From: Domibacillus tundrae
GTDB lineage: Bacteria > Bacillota > Bacilli > Bacillales > Domibacillaceae
Length of the DNA: 64,000 bases
Assembly (NCBI RefSeq): GCF_000970675.1
Contig: NZ_LAJA01000005.1
Location: forward strand, 1-64,000
Direction of reading: 5' to 3'
Made by a program: the position numbers and the translations under genes. This document shows positions 24,092 to 32,786 of the stretch, piece by piece (within the stretch, counting starts at the first letter, position 1; each line of letters begins with the position of its first letter). The notes below the pieces were generated by a model, which saw nothing but the letters and a program-made list of their open reading frames with translations, searched no databases and was not told the DNA's origin.

Positions 24092-24624
24092 TACTTTTCC
24101 TGTCCTTTCAAAAACTGCTGCTCGTAAACCCGCCATGCCACATCCAGCCGTTTCTCCGACTTCTTCCGGGTACCATAGCATAGTTCAACAAACAAGCTGT
24201 CTAAAATAATCGTATACATAACCGCTGCATCATCCGCCTGATCAGGAGGCAATTTCAACAATGCCCTCACTTTGCTTTCAAGAGCGTCAAGATACGCCTC
24301 GTACTGTTGAAGAATGTTTTCTTTTAAAAAGTCAGGCGGAAAAAAAGAACTCGTTAAGAAAAAGCGGAAAAGTGAATCTTCATCGTAAAGAAAAAGGTAC
24401 GATTCAAGCAGTCCATATAAATTATTTGTTTCCTCTACGCGTTTCATTTCAGCATTAAATGCATCGTGAAGCATATATTCAAATAGATGATCCTTGCTTT
24501 TATAATGCGCATAAATAGACGGTTTTTTTATGCCAACTTTTTCACTTATTTGGGCAAGAGACGTTCCTGCATAGCCGTGCTCGGCGAAAAGTGAAGCGGC
24601 CGCTTGTTTAATCATTTCTTTCAT
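24091..24624 (-). CDS. TetR-family repressor of the ykkCD unit
   Basis: A 177-residue regulator. Residues 1-45 are a TetR helix-turn-helix (AEHGYAGTSLAQISEKVGIKKPSIYAHYKSKDHLF); the rest is an all-helical ligand-binding domain with several Tyr and Phe. It is the first gene of the tetR-ykkC-ykkD operon, with AGGAAGGG before its ATG and a palindrome 13 bases upstream, pointing to autoregulation and drug- or guanidine-dependent induction. The ligand is not predictable. Confidence 0.85.
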   Translation of the reverse strand: MKEMIKQAAASLFAEHGYAGTSLAQISEKVGIKKPSIYAHYKSKDHLFEYMLHDAFNAEMKRVEETNNLYGLLESYLFLYDEDSLFRFFLTSSFFPPDFLKENILQQYEAYLDALESKVRALLKLPPDQADDAAVMYTIILDSLFVELCYGTRKKSEKRLDVAWRVYEQQFLKGQEK

Positions 24625-24636
24625 TTTTATCCCTTC

Positions 24637-24650
24637 CTAACGTTCGTTAG
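24637..24650. promoter_or_regulatory. palindromic operator of the TetR repressor
   Basis: CTAACGTTCGTTAG: perfect 6-bp arms with a 2-bp centre, 13 bp upstream of tetR. Short CG-containing palindromes at this place are typical TetR-family operators. Confidence 0.65.
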
Positions 24651-24680
24651 TTTAAATGATAACATAAAGGGATGAAAAAC

Positions 24681-24706
24681 AAAAACTCCCGCCTATAAAA
24701 GGCGGA
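24681..24706 (-). terminator. terminator of argJ
   Basis: On the minus strand CCGCCT-TTTAT-AGGCGG followed by GAGTTTTT, just behind the argJ stop at 24714. Confidence 0.8.
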
Positions 24707-24713
24707 AGAGGTA

Positions 24714-25862
24714 TTATGTTGTATATTCACCATTAATTTTTACATAATCATACGATAAATCACAGCCCCAGACGGTTGCGGTACCTGCGCCATTTCCGAG
24801 CGAGATTTTAATAAGCACCTCATCTGTTTTCAAGTATTCTTCAAGCTCTGCCCGTTTGTCTTCTGTCGGCGACCCATCTTTAAACACATAAACGTCCGCA
24901 AATGAAACAGAAACAGAAGTGGTATCAACCGCGTCTTCTGAATTTCCGATCGTCGACATAATCCGTCCCCAGTTCGGGTCTTCTCCAAAAATAGCCGTTT
25001 TCACAAGCGGCGAGTTAATAATCGACTTGCCTATTTTTTTCGCTGCTGCATCGCTGTCGGCTCCTGATACTTGCACTTCAATGAGCTTCGTGGCGCCTTC
25101 GCCGTCACGGGCAATTTCTTTGGCGAGTTCAATACAAAGATCGGTTAAAACGGATTCGAATTCGACTAAGTCCACATCGCCCGCCAAACCGTTTGCGAGC
25201 ATAGCGACTGTGTCGCTTGTGCTTGTATCACCGTCAACAGAAACGCTGTTAAACGAAACATTGACTGCTTTTTTTAGCATTTTGTTTAAATCAGCCGCTT
25301 CTATTTTTGCATCCGTTAGAATATAGCTAAGCATCGTCGCCATGTTAGGCTCAATCATGCCTGAACCTTTCGCCATCGCGGCAATCGTGATATTCCCGAT
25401 CGTGCGTGTCCGGAATTTTGGATATGTGTCCGTTGTCATAATCGCCTTTGCTGACTGTTCAAGCCCATCTGCTTTCAGCTGTCCTTTTAAGCCAGGAACA
25501 GCAGAGACGATTTTCTCAATGGGCAGCGAAACACCGATGACACCAGTTGAAGAAGGGAGAACGTCAGCTGAGTTGATGCCAAGTTCAGCAGCAACGGTTT
25601 CTGTCATCGTTCGGGCATCTTGAAGCCCTTTATCACCGGTTGCGACATTCGCGTTTTTGCTGTTGACGGCAATTGCCTGCAAATAGCCGTCTGCCACATG
25701 CTCTTTTCCAACCACAATCGGTGCGCCGCAAAATTGGTTTTTTGTAAACATGGCCGCAGCCGAAGCGCGAACATCAGAGTAAATAATCGTGAAGTCAAGT
25801 GTGTCATCTTTTATTCCTGCATTGACCGAGCACGATGTAAATCCTTTTGGAAAATGAGTCAA
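24714..25862 (-). CDS. argJ: glutamate N-acetyltransferase ArgJ (orphan)
   Basis: ArgJ transfers acetyl from N-acetylornithine to glutamate in the cyclic arginine pathway. The 382-residue precursor is cleaved before Thr176 in EPNMATML, the autocatalytic site that splits it into alpha and beta chains; the nearby GSGMI and the C-terminal half (SVDGDTSTSD, FGEDPNWGRI) are intact. The start is a TTG with AGGGGGA seven bases upstream. It is shorter at the N-terminus than the usual 400-odd residues. No argC, argB or argD is next to it; the partner gene is the divergent N-acetylglutamate synthase at 26032, across a shared ARG box. Confidence 0.92.
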   Translation of the reverse strand: MTHFPKGFTSCSVNAGIKDDTLDFTIIYSDVRASAAAMFTKNQFCGAPIVVGKEHVADGYLQAIAVNSKNANVATGDKGLQDARTMTETVAAELGINSADVLPSSTGVIGVSLPIEKIVSAVPGLKGQLKADGLEQSAKAIMTTDTYPKFRTRTIGNITIAAMAKGSGMIEPNMATMLSYILTDAKIEAADLNKMLKKAVNVSFNSVSVDGDTSTSDTVAMLANGLAGDVDLVEFESVLTDLCIELAKEIARDGEGATKLIEVQVSGADSDAAAKKIGKSIINSPLVKTAIFGEDPNWGRIMSTIGNSEDAVDTTSVSVSFADVYVFKDGSPTEDKRAELEEYLKTDEVLIKISLGNGAGTATVWGCDLSYDYVKINGEYTT

Positions 25863-25931
25863 AGAAAATCCCCCTAGCGTTTATTTCGATGTTTTTATTA
25901 TACAACGAGATATTGATAAACGCGAAGAATA

Positions 25932-25949
25932 TTTGAATAATTATTCAAA
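25932..25949. promoter_or_regulatory. ARG box (ArgR/AhrC operator)
   Basis: TTTGAATAATTATTCAAA is a perfect 18-bp palindrome and fits the ArgR/AhrC consensus (TGAAT...ATTCA). It lies 70 bp from the argJ start and 19 bp before the -35 of the divergent acetyltransferase gene. Confidence 0.8.
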
Positions 25950-25967
25950 TAAAATGAATATAACATC

Positions 25968-25995
25968 TTGACATATAAATGAAAATCAGTAAGAT
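25968..25995 (+). promoter_or_regulatory. sigma-A promoter of the acetylglutamate synthase gene
   Basis: TTGACA at 25968-25973 and TAAGAT at 25990-25995, spacing 16, just downstream of the ARG box. Confidence 0.7.
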
Positions 25996-26031
25996 AGAAA
26001 GATAGCATAGGAACAGAAAGGGTGAGAAATC

Positions 26032-26490
26032 ATGATCGAAGTACGCAAAGCGGTGCTGGCTGACGTGGAGCAAGTATTTGAACTCGTGAATCATTATGCA
26101 AATGAAGGGCTGATGCTGCCGCGAACGAAAGATTCGCTCGTTTTAAACTTGCAGTCTATTTTTATTGCAGAGGAGGAAGGAGAGATTCTTGGCATTGCCA
26201 GCCTGGCGATACTTGGTCATGATCTTGCTGAAATTCGTTCGCTCGGTGTGAAAGAAAATGCGAAAGGACGCGGCATTGGAAAAATGCTAGTTGAACGAGT
26301 GGTAGAAGAGACGAAATTAATCGGTATTCCCAAACTCATTTCGCTTACGTATCAAGTTGTTTTTTTCGAAAAATGCGGGTTTGAAGTTATTCAAAAAACA
26401 GAAATGCCGCAAAAAGTGTGGACAGATTGTATTCACTGTCCGAAATTTCCGAGTTGTGATGAAATCGCAATGGCGATTCAAACAGCGTAA
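26032..26490 (+). CDS. argA: short ArgA-type N-acetylglutamate synthase (GNAT)
   Basis: A 152-residue GNAT acetyltransferase of the stand-alone short NAGS class, which makes N-acetylglutamate from glutamate and acetyl-CoA to prime arginine synthesis. Diagnostic pieces are HYANEGLMLPRT near residue 20, DLAEIRSLGV, the acetyl-CoA loop GRGIGKMLV, and the Cys-rich end KVWTDCIHCPKFPSCDEIAM. SD AAAGGGTGAG precedes the ATG. It diverges from argJ with an ARG box between, which supports the assignment and predicts arginine repression of both genes. Confidence 0.82.
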   Translation: MIEVRKAVLADVEQVFELVNHYANEGLMLPRTKDSLVLNLQSIFIAEEEGEILGIASLAILGHDLAEIRSLGVKENAKGRGIGKMLVERVVEETKLIGIPKLISLTYQVVFFEKCGFEVIQKTEMPQKVWTDCIHCPKFPSCDEIAMAIQTA

Positions 26491-26561
26491 AGAAAATCGG
26501 CCGCCTCTCGCCGGGCCGCCGGTTTATTTTCATTTGACTGATCATTTTTTATGAAATTAGG

Positions 26562-26578
26562 GTATAAAGAGTTTATAC
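26562..26578. promoter_or_regulatory. palindrome before the amylase gene
   Basis: GTATAAA-GAG-TTTATAC is a perfect 7-3-7 inverted repeat containing a -10-like TATAAA, 34 bp before the start codon. It could be an operator; no matching -35 is obvious. Confidence 0.4.
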
Positions 26579-26612
26579 AGTTTTTCACAAGCAGATGACA
26601 GGAGAGATGAAA

Positions 26613-28322
26613 ATGGAACGAAATCGTACAATGATGCAATTTTTTGAATGGCATTTGCCGGCAGATCAAAAGCACTGGGCAAGACTGGAAGAGCGAGCAA
26701 AAGAATTAAAAGATGCGGGCATCGGTGCCGTATGGGTTCCACCGGTGACGAAAGGGCAGTCTGCCGAGGATACTGGTTACGGCGTGTACGACTTATTTGA
26801 TCTCGGTGAATTTGATCAAAAAGGGACGATTCCAACAAAATATGGAACAAAAGAAGAGCTTGAAGATGCCATTAAAGCCTGTCATGATGCGGGCATTCAC
26901 GTATATGTCGATGTTGTGATGAATCATAAAGCAGGAGCAGATGAAACAGAAAGATTCGCAGTCGTTGAAGTGGATGAAAATGACCGTAAAAAGGTGATTT
27001 CAGAAGAACCATTTGAAATTGAAGGTTGGACTAAGTTTACATTTCCTAGCCGTAAAGGCAAATATTCCGATTTCCACTGGCGTTTTCAGCACTTTAATGG
27101 AACAGATTACGATGCGAAAGAAGACCGGACTGGCATTTTCCGTATCGAGGGTGAATATAAAAATTGGAATGATAATGTTGATGATGAATTTGGCAATTAC
27201 GATTATTTGATGTTTGCCAATATTGACTACCGTCATCCAAGAGTGCGTGAAGAAGTGATTAAATGGGGCAAATGGATGGCAGAAACGCTGGACTGTGATG
27301 GTTATCGTTTGGATGCTATTAAACATATTGACCACAACTTTGTGAATGAATTTACAAAAGAAGTAGAAGGTGAACGGGGAGACGACTTCTTTTTTGTTGG
27401 TGAATTTTGGGTGGCAGATTTGGAACCATGTGCAAATATGATTGAAGAAACTGATGGCCGCATTCACTTGTTCGATGTGCCCCTTAAATATAATTTATAT
27501 AGTGCTTCTCAAGAAGGAGCAAAATACGACTTAACGAAAATCTTTGAAGGAACAGTCGTGGAAAATTATCCACAAAATGCTGTTACATTCGTTGATAACC
27601 ACGATACGCAGCCAGGCGAATCATTAGAATCGTTTTTGGCAGATTGGTTTAAGCAAAGTGCCTATGCATTAACACTGCTTCGCAAAGATGGCTATCCGTG
27701 TGTGTTTTATGGGGATTATTACGGCATTGGCGGTGACAACCCGGTCGATGCAAAAAAAGAAGCGATTGATCCGCTGCTGTACAGCCGTTTGCATAAAGCG
27801 TATGGTGACCAGGATGATTATTTTGACCATCCAAATACAATCGGCTGGGTACGCCGGGGTGTGGAAGAGATTGAGCGTTCAGGCTGTGCAGTTGTTATTA
27901 ACAACAGTGAGGAAGGCGGAGAGAAGCACATGTGCGTCGGCGAAGAACGTGCCGGTGAAAAATGGGTGGATATGCTGAATTCCCGCGATGAAATTATTGA
28001 AATTGGCAAAGACGGCTGTGCAACTTTTCCTGTTAATGCGGGATCGGTTTCTGTTTGGGCACTTCCAGAAGTTGATGTAGAAGAACCAGATAAGGGAGAA
28101 GATCGAAAGCAGGAATTAATGCAGGAATTGATGCTGGAAGTAAAGCAAGAATTAAAAGAGGAAGTAAAACAAGAATTAAAAGAGGAAATAAAAGAAGAAT
28201 TAGAGCAGGAAATAAAAGAAGAGTTAGGACAGGAAACAACGAAAGAAGCAAAAAAGGAAACAAAGAAAGAAGTGAAGAAAGAACTAAAGAAAGAAGAAGC
28301 GAAAAAAAAGAATGAAGAATAA
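26613..28322 (+). CDS. cytoplasmic GH13 alpha-amylase with Lys/Glu-rich tail
   Basis: A 569-residue GH13 alpha-amylase related to the maltohexaose-forming/AmyS group. Catalytic residues are Asp234 in CDGYRLDAIKH, Glu264 in FVGEFW and Asp331 in FVDNHDTQ, with DVVMNHKAGAD as the first conserved region. There is no signal peptide, so it acts inside the cell, on glycogen or imported maltodextrins. From about residue 486 the protein continues for some 80 residues of almost pure Glu, Lys and Gln (28068-28319) with quasi-repeats such as QELKEEVKQELKEE, likely a long single helix; ordinary members end before this. ATG 26613 has AGGAGA upstream. Confidence 0.88.
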   Translation: MERNRTMMQFFEWHLPADQKHWARLEERAKELKDAGIGAVWVPPVTKGQSAEDTGYGVYDLFDLGEFDQKGTIPTKYGTKEELEDAIKACHDAGIHVYVDVVMNHKAGADETERFAVVEVDENDRKKVISEEPFEIEGWTKFTFPSRKGKYSDFHWRFQHFNGTDYDAKEDRTGIFRIEGEYKNWNDNVDDEFGNYDYLMFANIDYRHPRVREEVIKWGKWMAETLDCDGYRLDAIKHIDHNFVNEFTKEVEGERGDDFFFVGEFWVADLEPCANMIEETDGRIHLFDVPLKYNLYSASQEGAKYDLTKIFEGTVVENYPQNAVTFVDNHDTQPGESLESFLADWFKQSAYALTLLRKDGYPCVFYGDYYGIGGDNPVDAKKEAIDPLLYSRLHKAYGDQDDYFDHPNTIGWVRRGVEEIERSGCAVVINNSEEGGEKHMCVGEERAGEKWVDMLNSRDEIIEIGKDGCATFPVNAGSVSVWALPEVDVEEPDKGEDRKQELMQELMLEVKQELKEEVKQELKEEIKEELEQEIKEELGQETTKEAKKETKKEVKKELKKEEAKKKNEE

Positions 28323-28332
28323 AACGTAAAAG

Positions 28333-28371
28333 AAAAGGCAGCTCTCGCCTACGTCGAGAGCTGCTTTTTTT
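28333..28371. terminator. bidirectional terminator
   Basis: GCAGCTCTCG / CGAGAGCTGC with A and T runs between the convergent amylase and glnS genes. Confidence 0.85.
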
Positions 28372-28372
28372 G

Positions 28373-30019
28373 TTATAAACGAAATGAGCTTTTTAATGAA
28401 ACAATCTGGTTAAAAACTGGTTTGCCAGGCTCTGAATGTTTCGGATCAACGTTAAAGTAGCCATGGCGGAAAAACTGTAATTTTTCCTGCGCGTCAATGT
28501 CTTTTAAATTTGGCTCGATGAACCCATTTAATGTTTCTAAAGACTTTTCATTCACGTAATCTAAGAACGTTTTCTCTTCGTCTTCTTCTTCGCTGTCCAA
28601 GATAAGCGGCTCGTATAAACGAAATTCGGCAGGAACCGCGTGTAGGGCATCTACCCAGTGAATCGTTCCTTTTACTTTTCGCTCATTAAAGTCTGATCCA
28701 CTTTTCGTCCGGGGATCGTACGTGCAATGGATTTCAACTACATTTCCTTCTTCATCTTTAATGAAATCTTCACATTTCACAAAGTAAGCATGTTTTAAGC
28801 GCACTTCATTGCCAGGGAAAAGACGGAAATATTTTTTTGGAGGCTCTTCCATAAAGTCTTCCTGTTCGATATAAATCTCACGTGAAAATGGAATTTTACG
28901 CAAGCCCATTTCCGGATTTTCCGGATTCACTTCCGCATCCAGCCACTCTACTTGACCCTCTGGATAGTTCGTAATGACAAGCTTTAGCGGACGAAGCACA
29001 CCCATCGTACGCGGCGCTTTCAGTTTCAAATCTTCACGGACAAAATGGTCAAGCATTGCTGAATCAACAACACCAGAACCTTTTGAGACACCCGTTTCTT
29101 TGACGAATTCACGAATGGCTTCCGCTGTAAAACCGCGGCGGCGCATACCGGAAATCGTCGGAAGACGTGGATCATCCCAGCCGTCTACATGCTGCTCATC
29201 AACAAGCTGCTTTAGCTTCCGTTTACTCATTACAGTGTTGGTAATATTTAAACGGCCAAATTCGATTTGCTGCGGCTGCATCTCCATTTCGCATTCGCGG
29301 ACAACCCATTCATAAAGCGGCCGATGGTCTTCAAATTCTGTCGTGCACAGAGAATGTGTTACGCCTTCAATTGCATCCTCAAGCGGGTGGGCAAAGTCAT
29401 ACATCGGGTAAATGCACCATGTATCACCTGTATTATGATGAGACGTATGAGACACACGGTATAAAACCGGATCGCGCAAATTTAAATTTGGTGATGTCAT
29501 ATCGATTTTCGCACGAAGCACTTTCGTCCCATCCGCGAATTGACCGTTTTTCATCTGTTCAAACAAATGAACGTTTTCTTCGACAGAACGGCTCCGGTGT
29601 GGACTTTCTTTGCCCGGTTCTGTTAATGTGCCGCGATATTCGCGAATTTCGTCAGCAGATAAATCATCGACATAAGCAAGCCCTTTTTTGATAAGAAGTA
29701 CAGCACGCTTATACATTTCATCAAAGTAATTGGAGGCATAGTGAAGAGCGTCCCACTCATAGCCGAGCCAGGTGACATCTTCTTTAATGGAATCAACATA
29801 TTCCTGGTCCTCTTTTAATGGGTTTGTATCGTCAAAACGCAAGTTTGTTTTGCCTCCAAAATCGTCCGCAAGCCCGAAGTTGATGACAATTGATTTTGCG
29901 TGTCCAATGTGGAGATAACCGTTCGGTTCAGGCGGAAAGCGGGTAATAACATGATCCCGTTTGCCTGTTTCTAAATCTTGCTTAATAATCGTTCGAATAA
30001 AATTAGATGATTGTTCCAA
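28373..30019 (-). CDS. glnS: glutaminyl-tRNA synthetase
   Basis: A 548-residue class I synthetase. HIGH is at residues 37-40 inside [17 protein letters not shown], the KMSKS-like loop is VMSKRKL, and the GlnRS-specific stretches ([29 protein letters not shown], the two C-terminal beta barrels with KVKGTIHWV) match proteobacterial GlnRS closely, not the discriminating GluRS of Bacillus. Most Bacillus make Gln-tRNA through GatCAB, so this is probably an acquired gene. The start is a TTG with AAAGG about eleven bases upstream. It charges tRNA-Gln directly. Confidence 0.93.
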   Translation of the reverse strand: MEQSSNFIRTIIKQDLETGKRDHVITRFPPEPNGYLHIGHAKSIVINFGLADDFGGKTNLRFDDTNPLKEDQEYVDSIKEDVTWLGYEWDALHYASNYFDEMYKRAVLLIKKGLAYVDDLSADEIREYRGTLTEPGKESPHRSRSVEENVHLFEQMKNGQFADGTKVLRAKIDMTSPNLNLRDPVLYRVSHTSHHNTGDTWCIYPMYDFAHPLEDAIEGVTHSLCTTEFEDHRPLYEWVVRECEMEMQPQQIEFGRLNITNTVMSKRKLKQLVDEQHVDGWDDPRLPTISGMRRRGFTAEAIREFVKETGVSKGSGVVDSAMLDHFVREDLKLKAPRTMGVLRPLKLVITNYPEGQVEWLDAEVNPENPEMGLRKIPFSREIYIEQEDFMEEPPKKYFRLFPGNEVRLKHAYFVKCEDFIKDEEGNVVEIHCTYDPRTKSGSDFNERKVKGTIHWVDALHAVPAEFRLYEPLILDSEEEDEEKTFLDYVNEKSLETLNGFIEPNLKDIDAQEKLQFFRHGYFNVDPKHSEPGKPVFNQIVSLKSSFRL

Positions 30020-30097
30020 GGTGATATCAGCCTTTCTCTGTTAAGGTCATGTATGTTTATTATATTTCACTGACCGCGTGAAAGAAAGGGCTGGACA

Positions 30098-30394
30098 CTA
30101 TTCTTTCACTTTTGCGGTAAATTTGTCGAACCGTTCTGTCATTACGCCTTCCATTCTTGTCAGCAGGCGCACGATTATAATGGCAGCAAGGGAAAGCGCC
30201 GATCCTGGAATCAACTCATATAAAAGATTGGCATAAAAGTCAGCTGCTCATATCCGATACACTGGCAGAAAGCGCCGTTAAAGCAAGATCTAACCCACGG
30301 TCTCTGAGCATATAGTCTGTTAAAGCAGCCGGTTTTTTATTCGCAAACGATCCACTAAACAGCATGGCGGCCATGTGAATCACAAATCATCCAT
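30098..30394 (-). pseudogene. frameshifted small membrane-protein gene
   Basis: Read on the minus strand, an ATG at 30394 with AAAGGAT eight bases upstream opens a gene that shifts frame near 30380, runs through NKKPAALTDYMLRDRGLDLA, shifts again near 30245 and ends with a hydrophobic helix (IPGSALSLAAIIIVRLLTR) and FDKFTAKVKE before a TAG at 30098. Two frameshifts in about 300 bases suggest decay. I do not recognise the intact parent; about 98 residues are implied. Confidence 0.6.
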
Positions 30395-30450
30395 TAAGAT
30401 ATCCTTTCTGTTTTTTGAGCGTAACAGTACCCATTAGAAAGAAATGTAAA

Positions 30451-30485
30451 AAAAAGCTTTCCGGCGTGGAGCCGAAAAGCCTTTT
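30451..30485. terminator. intrinsic terminator
   Basis: GCTTTCCGGC-GTGGA-GCCGAAAAGC with a bulge, A run upstream and T run downstream; closes the minus-strand gene at 30498. Confidence 0.75.
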
Positions 30486-30497
30486 GTTCCTATCATA

Positions 30498-30827
30498 TTA
30501 AGCTTTTGCCATTTTATTATTTTTTCTTGAAGCAGCGGCTGTTTTCGCCAGAAATTTCGCGTTTTGCGGAAGTTGCTTCGCTTCATTAACAGTCAATGTA
30601 ACCGCTTGTTTCGCATGATCAACATCTGCCATAATATGCTCCTGATGAACCTTTAATTCATCCGTTTCCGTTTTAATTTTATCTGTTTCAGTTTGAATAC
30701 GCTGCTGTGCCGTTTTTAAATGATCCATTTTCGGTTTCATTGATTTAAATGTTTGAAAAGCCGAAATTCCGAGAAAAATAAGTGCACCGACAACAATAGC
30801 AAGACTAAGCCATCCAATCCATTCCAT
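30498..30827 (-). CDS. DUF948-like single-pass membrane protein
   Basis: A 109-residue protein with one N-terminal membrane helix (residues 5-25) and a coiled coil from about 35 to 80 rich in Glu, Lys, Thr and Ile (QTETDKIKTETDEL), then a basic tail. This is the plan of DUF948/YtxG-like Bacillus proteins, several of which are general-stress or envelope proteins. SD CAGGAGG precedes the ATG. Function unknown. Confidence 0.65.
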   Translation of the reverse strand: MEWIGWLSLAIVVGALIFLGISAFQTFKSMKPKMDHLKTAQQRIQTETDKIKTETDELKVHQEHIMADVDHAKQAVTLTVNEAKQLPQNAKFLAKTAAASRKNNKMAKA

Positions 30828-30943
30828 AAAAAAACCTCCTGAAAATTCAATGCTTTTTTCTACTTTACCCTGAATCGAAGGAAAAGTAACAGAAAACGTT
30901 TTGGAAAACAGCCAAAACGGAAAAAGAAAGGAGAGGTGATTGT

Positions 30944-32179
30944 ATGTTAAAGGAACGGACGAAACTGAAGCTGTCCCGCCATATTTGGATCGTGCCGGGG
31001 ATCTACAGCATCGGAGCTCTGCTGCTGGCCAGTTTAGTCATTTGGATTGATATATTTCATTATGAAACGGTGAAAAAAGTTGTCCCAAACCGGTTGTTGA
31101 CGAGCACGTCATTAACGAAAACGATTCTTGGCTCCATCGCTGGCTCGCTGCTGACGATGACATCGATTACGTTCTCAACGCTCATGGTTGTGTTAACTAC
31201 CTATTCAGGCCAATTTTCACCGCGTATTTTGCAGAATTTTATTCATGATAAAGTGACACTCCGGGTGCTCGGTGTGTTTATGGGCGGATTTGTTTATTCG
31301 ATGTTTTCATTGCTCTTTATTCGCGAAGTGAACAATGACGATCCAGTTATTTCCGCAGCAGTCGGAGTGTTTGTCGCCTTTATCTGCCTGGTTTTCTTCG
31401 CCCATTTCCTGCAGCATGTCGCAAATTCCATTCAAGTAACAAAATTGATTGCCCGTCTTGGGGATGAAGCAGTAGAAGCGATTGAGAAAATCGAAACGTC
31501 GGGTGAACGTGTAGATGTACGGCCCGATGTGCTGAAAGTGGAACCGGATCTGCTCATTTCTGGAAAAAGAGGGTATATACAGTTGTACGAAACAGAAAAG
31601 CTTTTGGCGATCGCCGAAAAAAATGAATGTGTCATTGAATTGATCGAGCCGATTGGCGCGTTTGTCACGAAAAAAACTCCGATTGTAAAGCTGTATCGAA
31701 GGCATTCGTTTTCTGAAGATGTTCGTGAATATATAAAGGTCGGGGAAGAGCGGATACATGCACAGGATGTAGAATTTGCGATCCAAAAGCTGGCTGAAAT
31801 TACACTTCGAGCTTTGGCGCCGGGGGCAAATGATCCAAATACGGCAATCGAAGGTATTCGTCATATTGGAATGGCGCTTGAAGAAGCGAGTCGTCTGGAC
31901 GGAAAGTATGTCGTTTTTCGAGATCGGCTGATCGTTCCGCAGCGGCCGTTTGAAGATATTCTGTACGAAACGTTTTACGAAATTTGTTATTCAGGGCGGG
32001 ATCGCGTCTCGGTGCTTCTAGCTGTTTTTGATGCACTGCAAATGATCTCACGTGATAATACCCCGGCAATTGGAGAAAAGGTCCGCCATTTCGGTGACTA
32101 TGTCCGGGCAAAAGTAGAGGAGGATATTTTAAATGAGACAGACCGGCGAAAGATTACCGAACGATTCGAACAGCTATAA
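30944..32179 (+). CDS. DUF2254 membrane protein
   Basis: A 411-residue protein of family DUF2254. Four hydrophobic helices lie in the first 165 residues (GIYSIGALLLASLVIW, TKTILGSIAGSLLTMTSITFSTLMVVL, FMGGFVYSMFSLLFI, and AVGVFVAFICLVFFAHFL); the cytoplasmic rest has the family motif RALAPGANDPNTAIEGI. Role unknown. SD AAAGGAGAGG precedes the start. The 3' end overlaps the DNA glycosylase gene by 47 bases. Confidence 0.8.
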   Translation: MLKERTKLKLSRHIWIVPGIYSIGALLLASLVIWIDIFHYETVKKVVPNRLLTSTSLTKTILGSIAGSLLTMTSITFSTLMVVLTTYSGQFSPRILQNFIHDKVTLRVLGVFMGGFVYSMFSLLFIREVNNDDPVISAAVGVFVAFICLVFFAHFLQHVANSIQVTKLIARLGDEAVEAIEKIETSGERVDVRPDVLKVEPDLLISGKRGYIQLYETEKLLAIAEKNECVIELIEPIGAFVTKKTPIVKLYRRHSFSEDVREYIKVGEERIHAQDVEFAIQKLAEITLRALAPGANDPNTAIEGIRHIGMALEEASRLDGKYVVFRDRLIVPQRPFEDILYETFYEICYSGRDRVSVLLAVFDALQMISRDNTPAIGEKVRHFGDYVRAKVEEDILNETDRRKITERFEQL

Positions 32180-32753
32180 GCCGGTTGGCGAAGCTTTTTT
32201 TAAATTGCCGACACTCACACTGGCGCGCAATTTACTTGGATGTCTTCTTGTAAAGGAAACGGAAGAGGGCATTGCTTCCGGTTATATTGTGGAAACGGAA
32301 GCATACCGGGGACCGCTTGATCAGGCTGCTCACAGCTATAACAACAGACGGACGAAGCGTACTGAAGTGATGTTTGGAGAAGCAGGCCGTGTGTACACAT
32401 ATTTAATGCATACACATTGCCTAGTCAACGTCGTCAGCGGGGAAGCAGGAGTGCCGGAAGCCATACTTATCCGGGCGGTTGAACCGTGTGACGGAATTGA
32501 TTTGATGATTGAGCGACGGGGCAGCATGACGATGAAAAATTTAACGAGTGGTCCAGGCAAGCTGACGAAAGCACTCGGTATTCATATGACTGATTATGGC
32601 AGACGATTTGATGAGCCGCCTATATACATTGCGCCAGGGTTTGCGCCCGAAAAAATTGTAACAGGTCCCCGGATTGGTATTCCAAATAGCGGCGAAGCAA
32701 AAAACTACCCGTGGCGGTTTTGGGTAGCCGGCAATCCGTACGTATCGAAATAA
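32133..32753 (+). CDS. aag: 3-methyladenine DNA glycosylase, AAG/MPG family
   Basis: A 206-residue Aag/Mpg-type base-excision repair enzyme (YxlJ in B. subtilis) that removes alkylated purines and hypoxanthine. Visible motifs are LARNLLGCLLV, the catalytic-Glu region VETEAYRGPLDQAAHSYNNRRT, GRVYTYLMHTHCLVNVV and the SGPGKLTKALGI DNA-binding stretch. ATG 32133 lies inside the DUF2254 gene but has a good SD (GAGGAGG), so the 47-base overlap is real. Confidence 0.92.
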   Translation: MRQTGERLPNDSNSYKPVGEAFFKLPTLTLARNLLGCLLVKETEEGIASGYIVETEAYRGPLDQAAHSYNNRRTKRTEVMFGEAGRVYTYLMHTHCLVNVVSGEAGVPEAILIRAVEPCDGIDLMIERRGSMTMKNLTSGPGKLTKALGIHMTDYGRRFDEPPIYIAPGFAPEKIVTGPRIGIPNSGEAKNYPWRFWVAGNPYVSK

Positions 32754-32786
32754 AAAGCAGCGGCTGCTCAGCCTAGCCGCTGCTTT
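32753..32786 (+). terminator. hairpin terminator
   Basis: Perfect 12-bp stem (AAAGCAGCGGCT / AGCCGCTGCTTT) right after the aag stop; the T tract is short. Confidence 0.65.

Noticed and set aside
24651-24713. Guanidine riboswitch before tetR-ykkCD
   Set aside because: The gap is only about 60 bases and is filled by the argJ terminator and promoter; no aptamer blocks.
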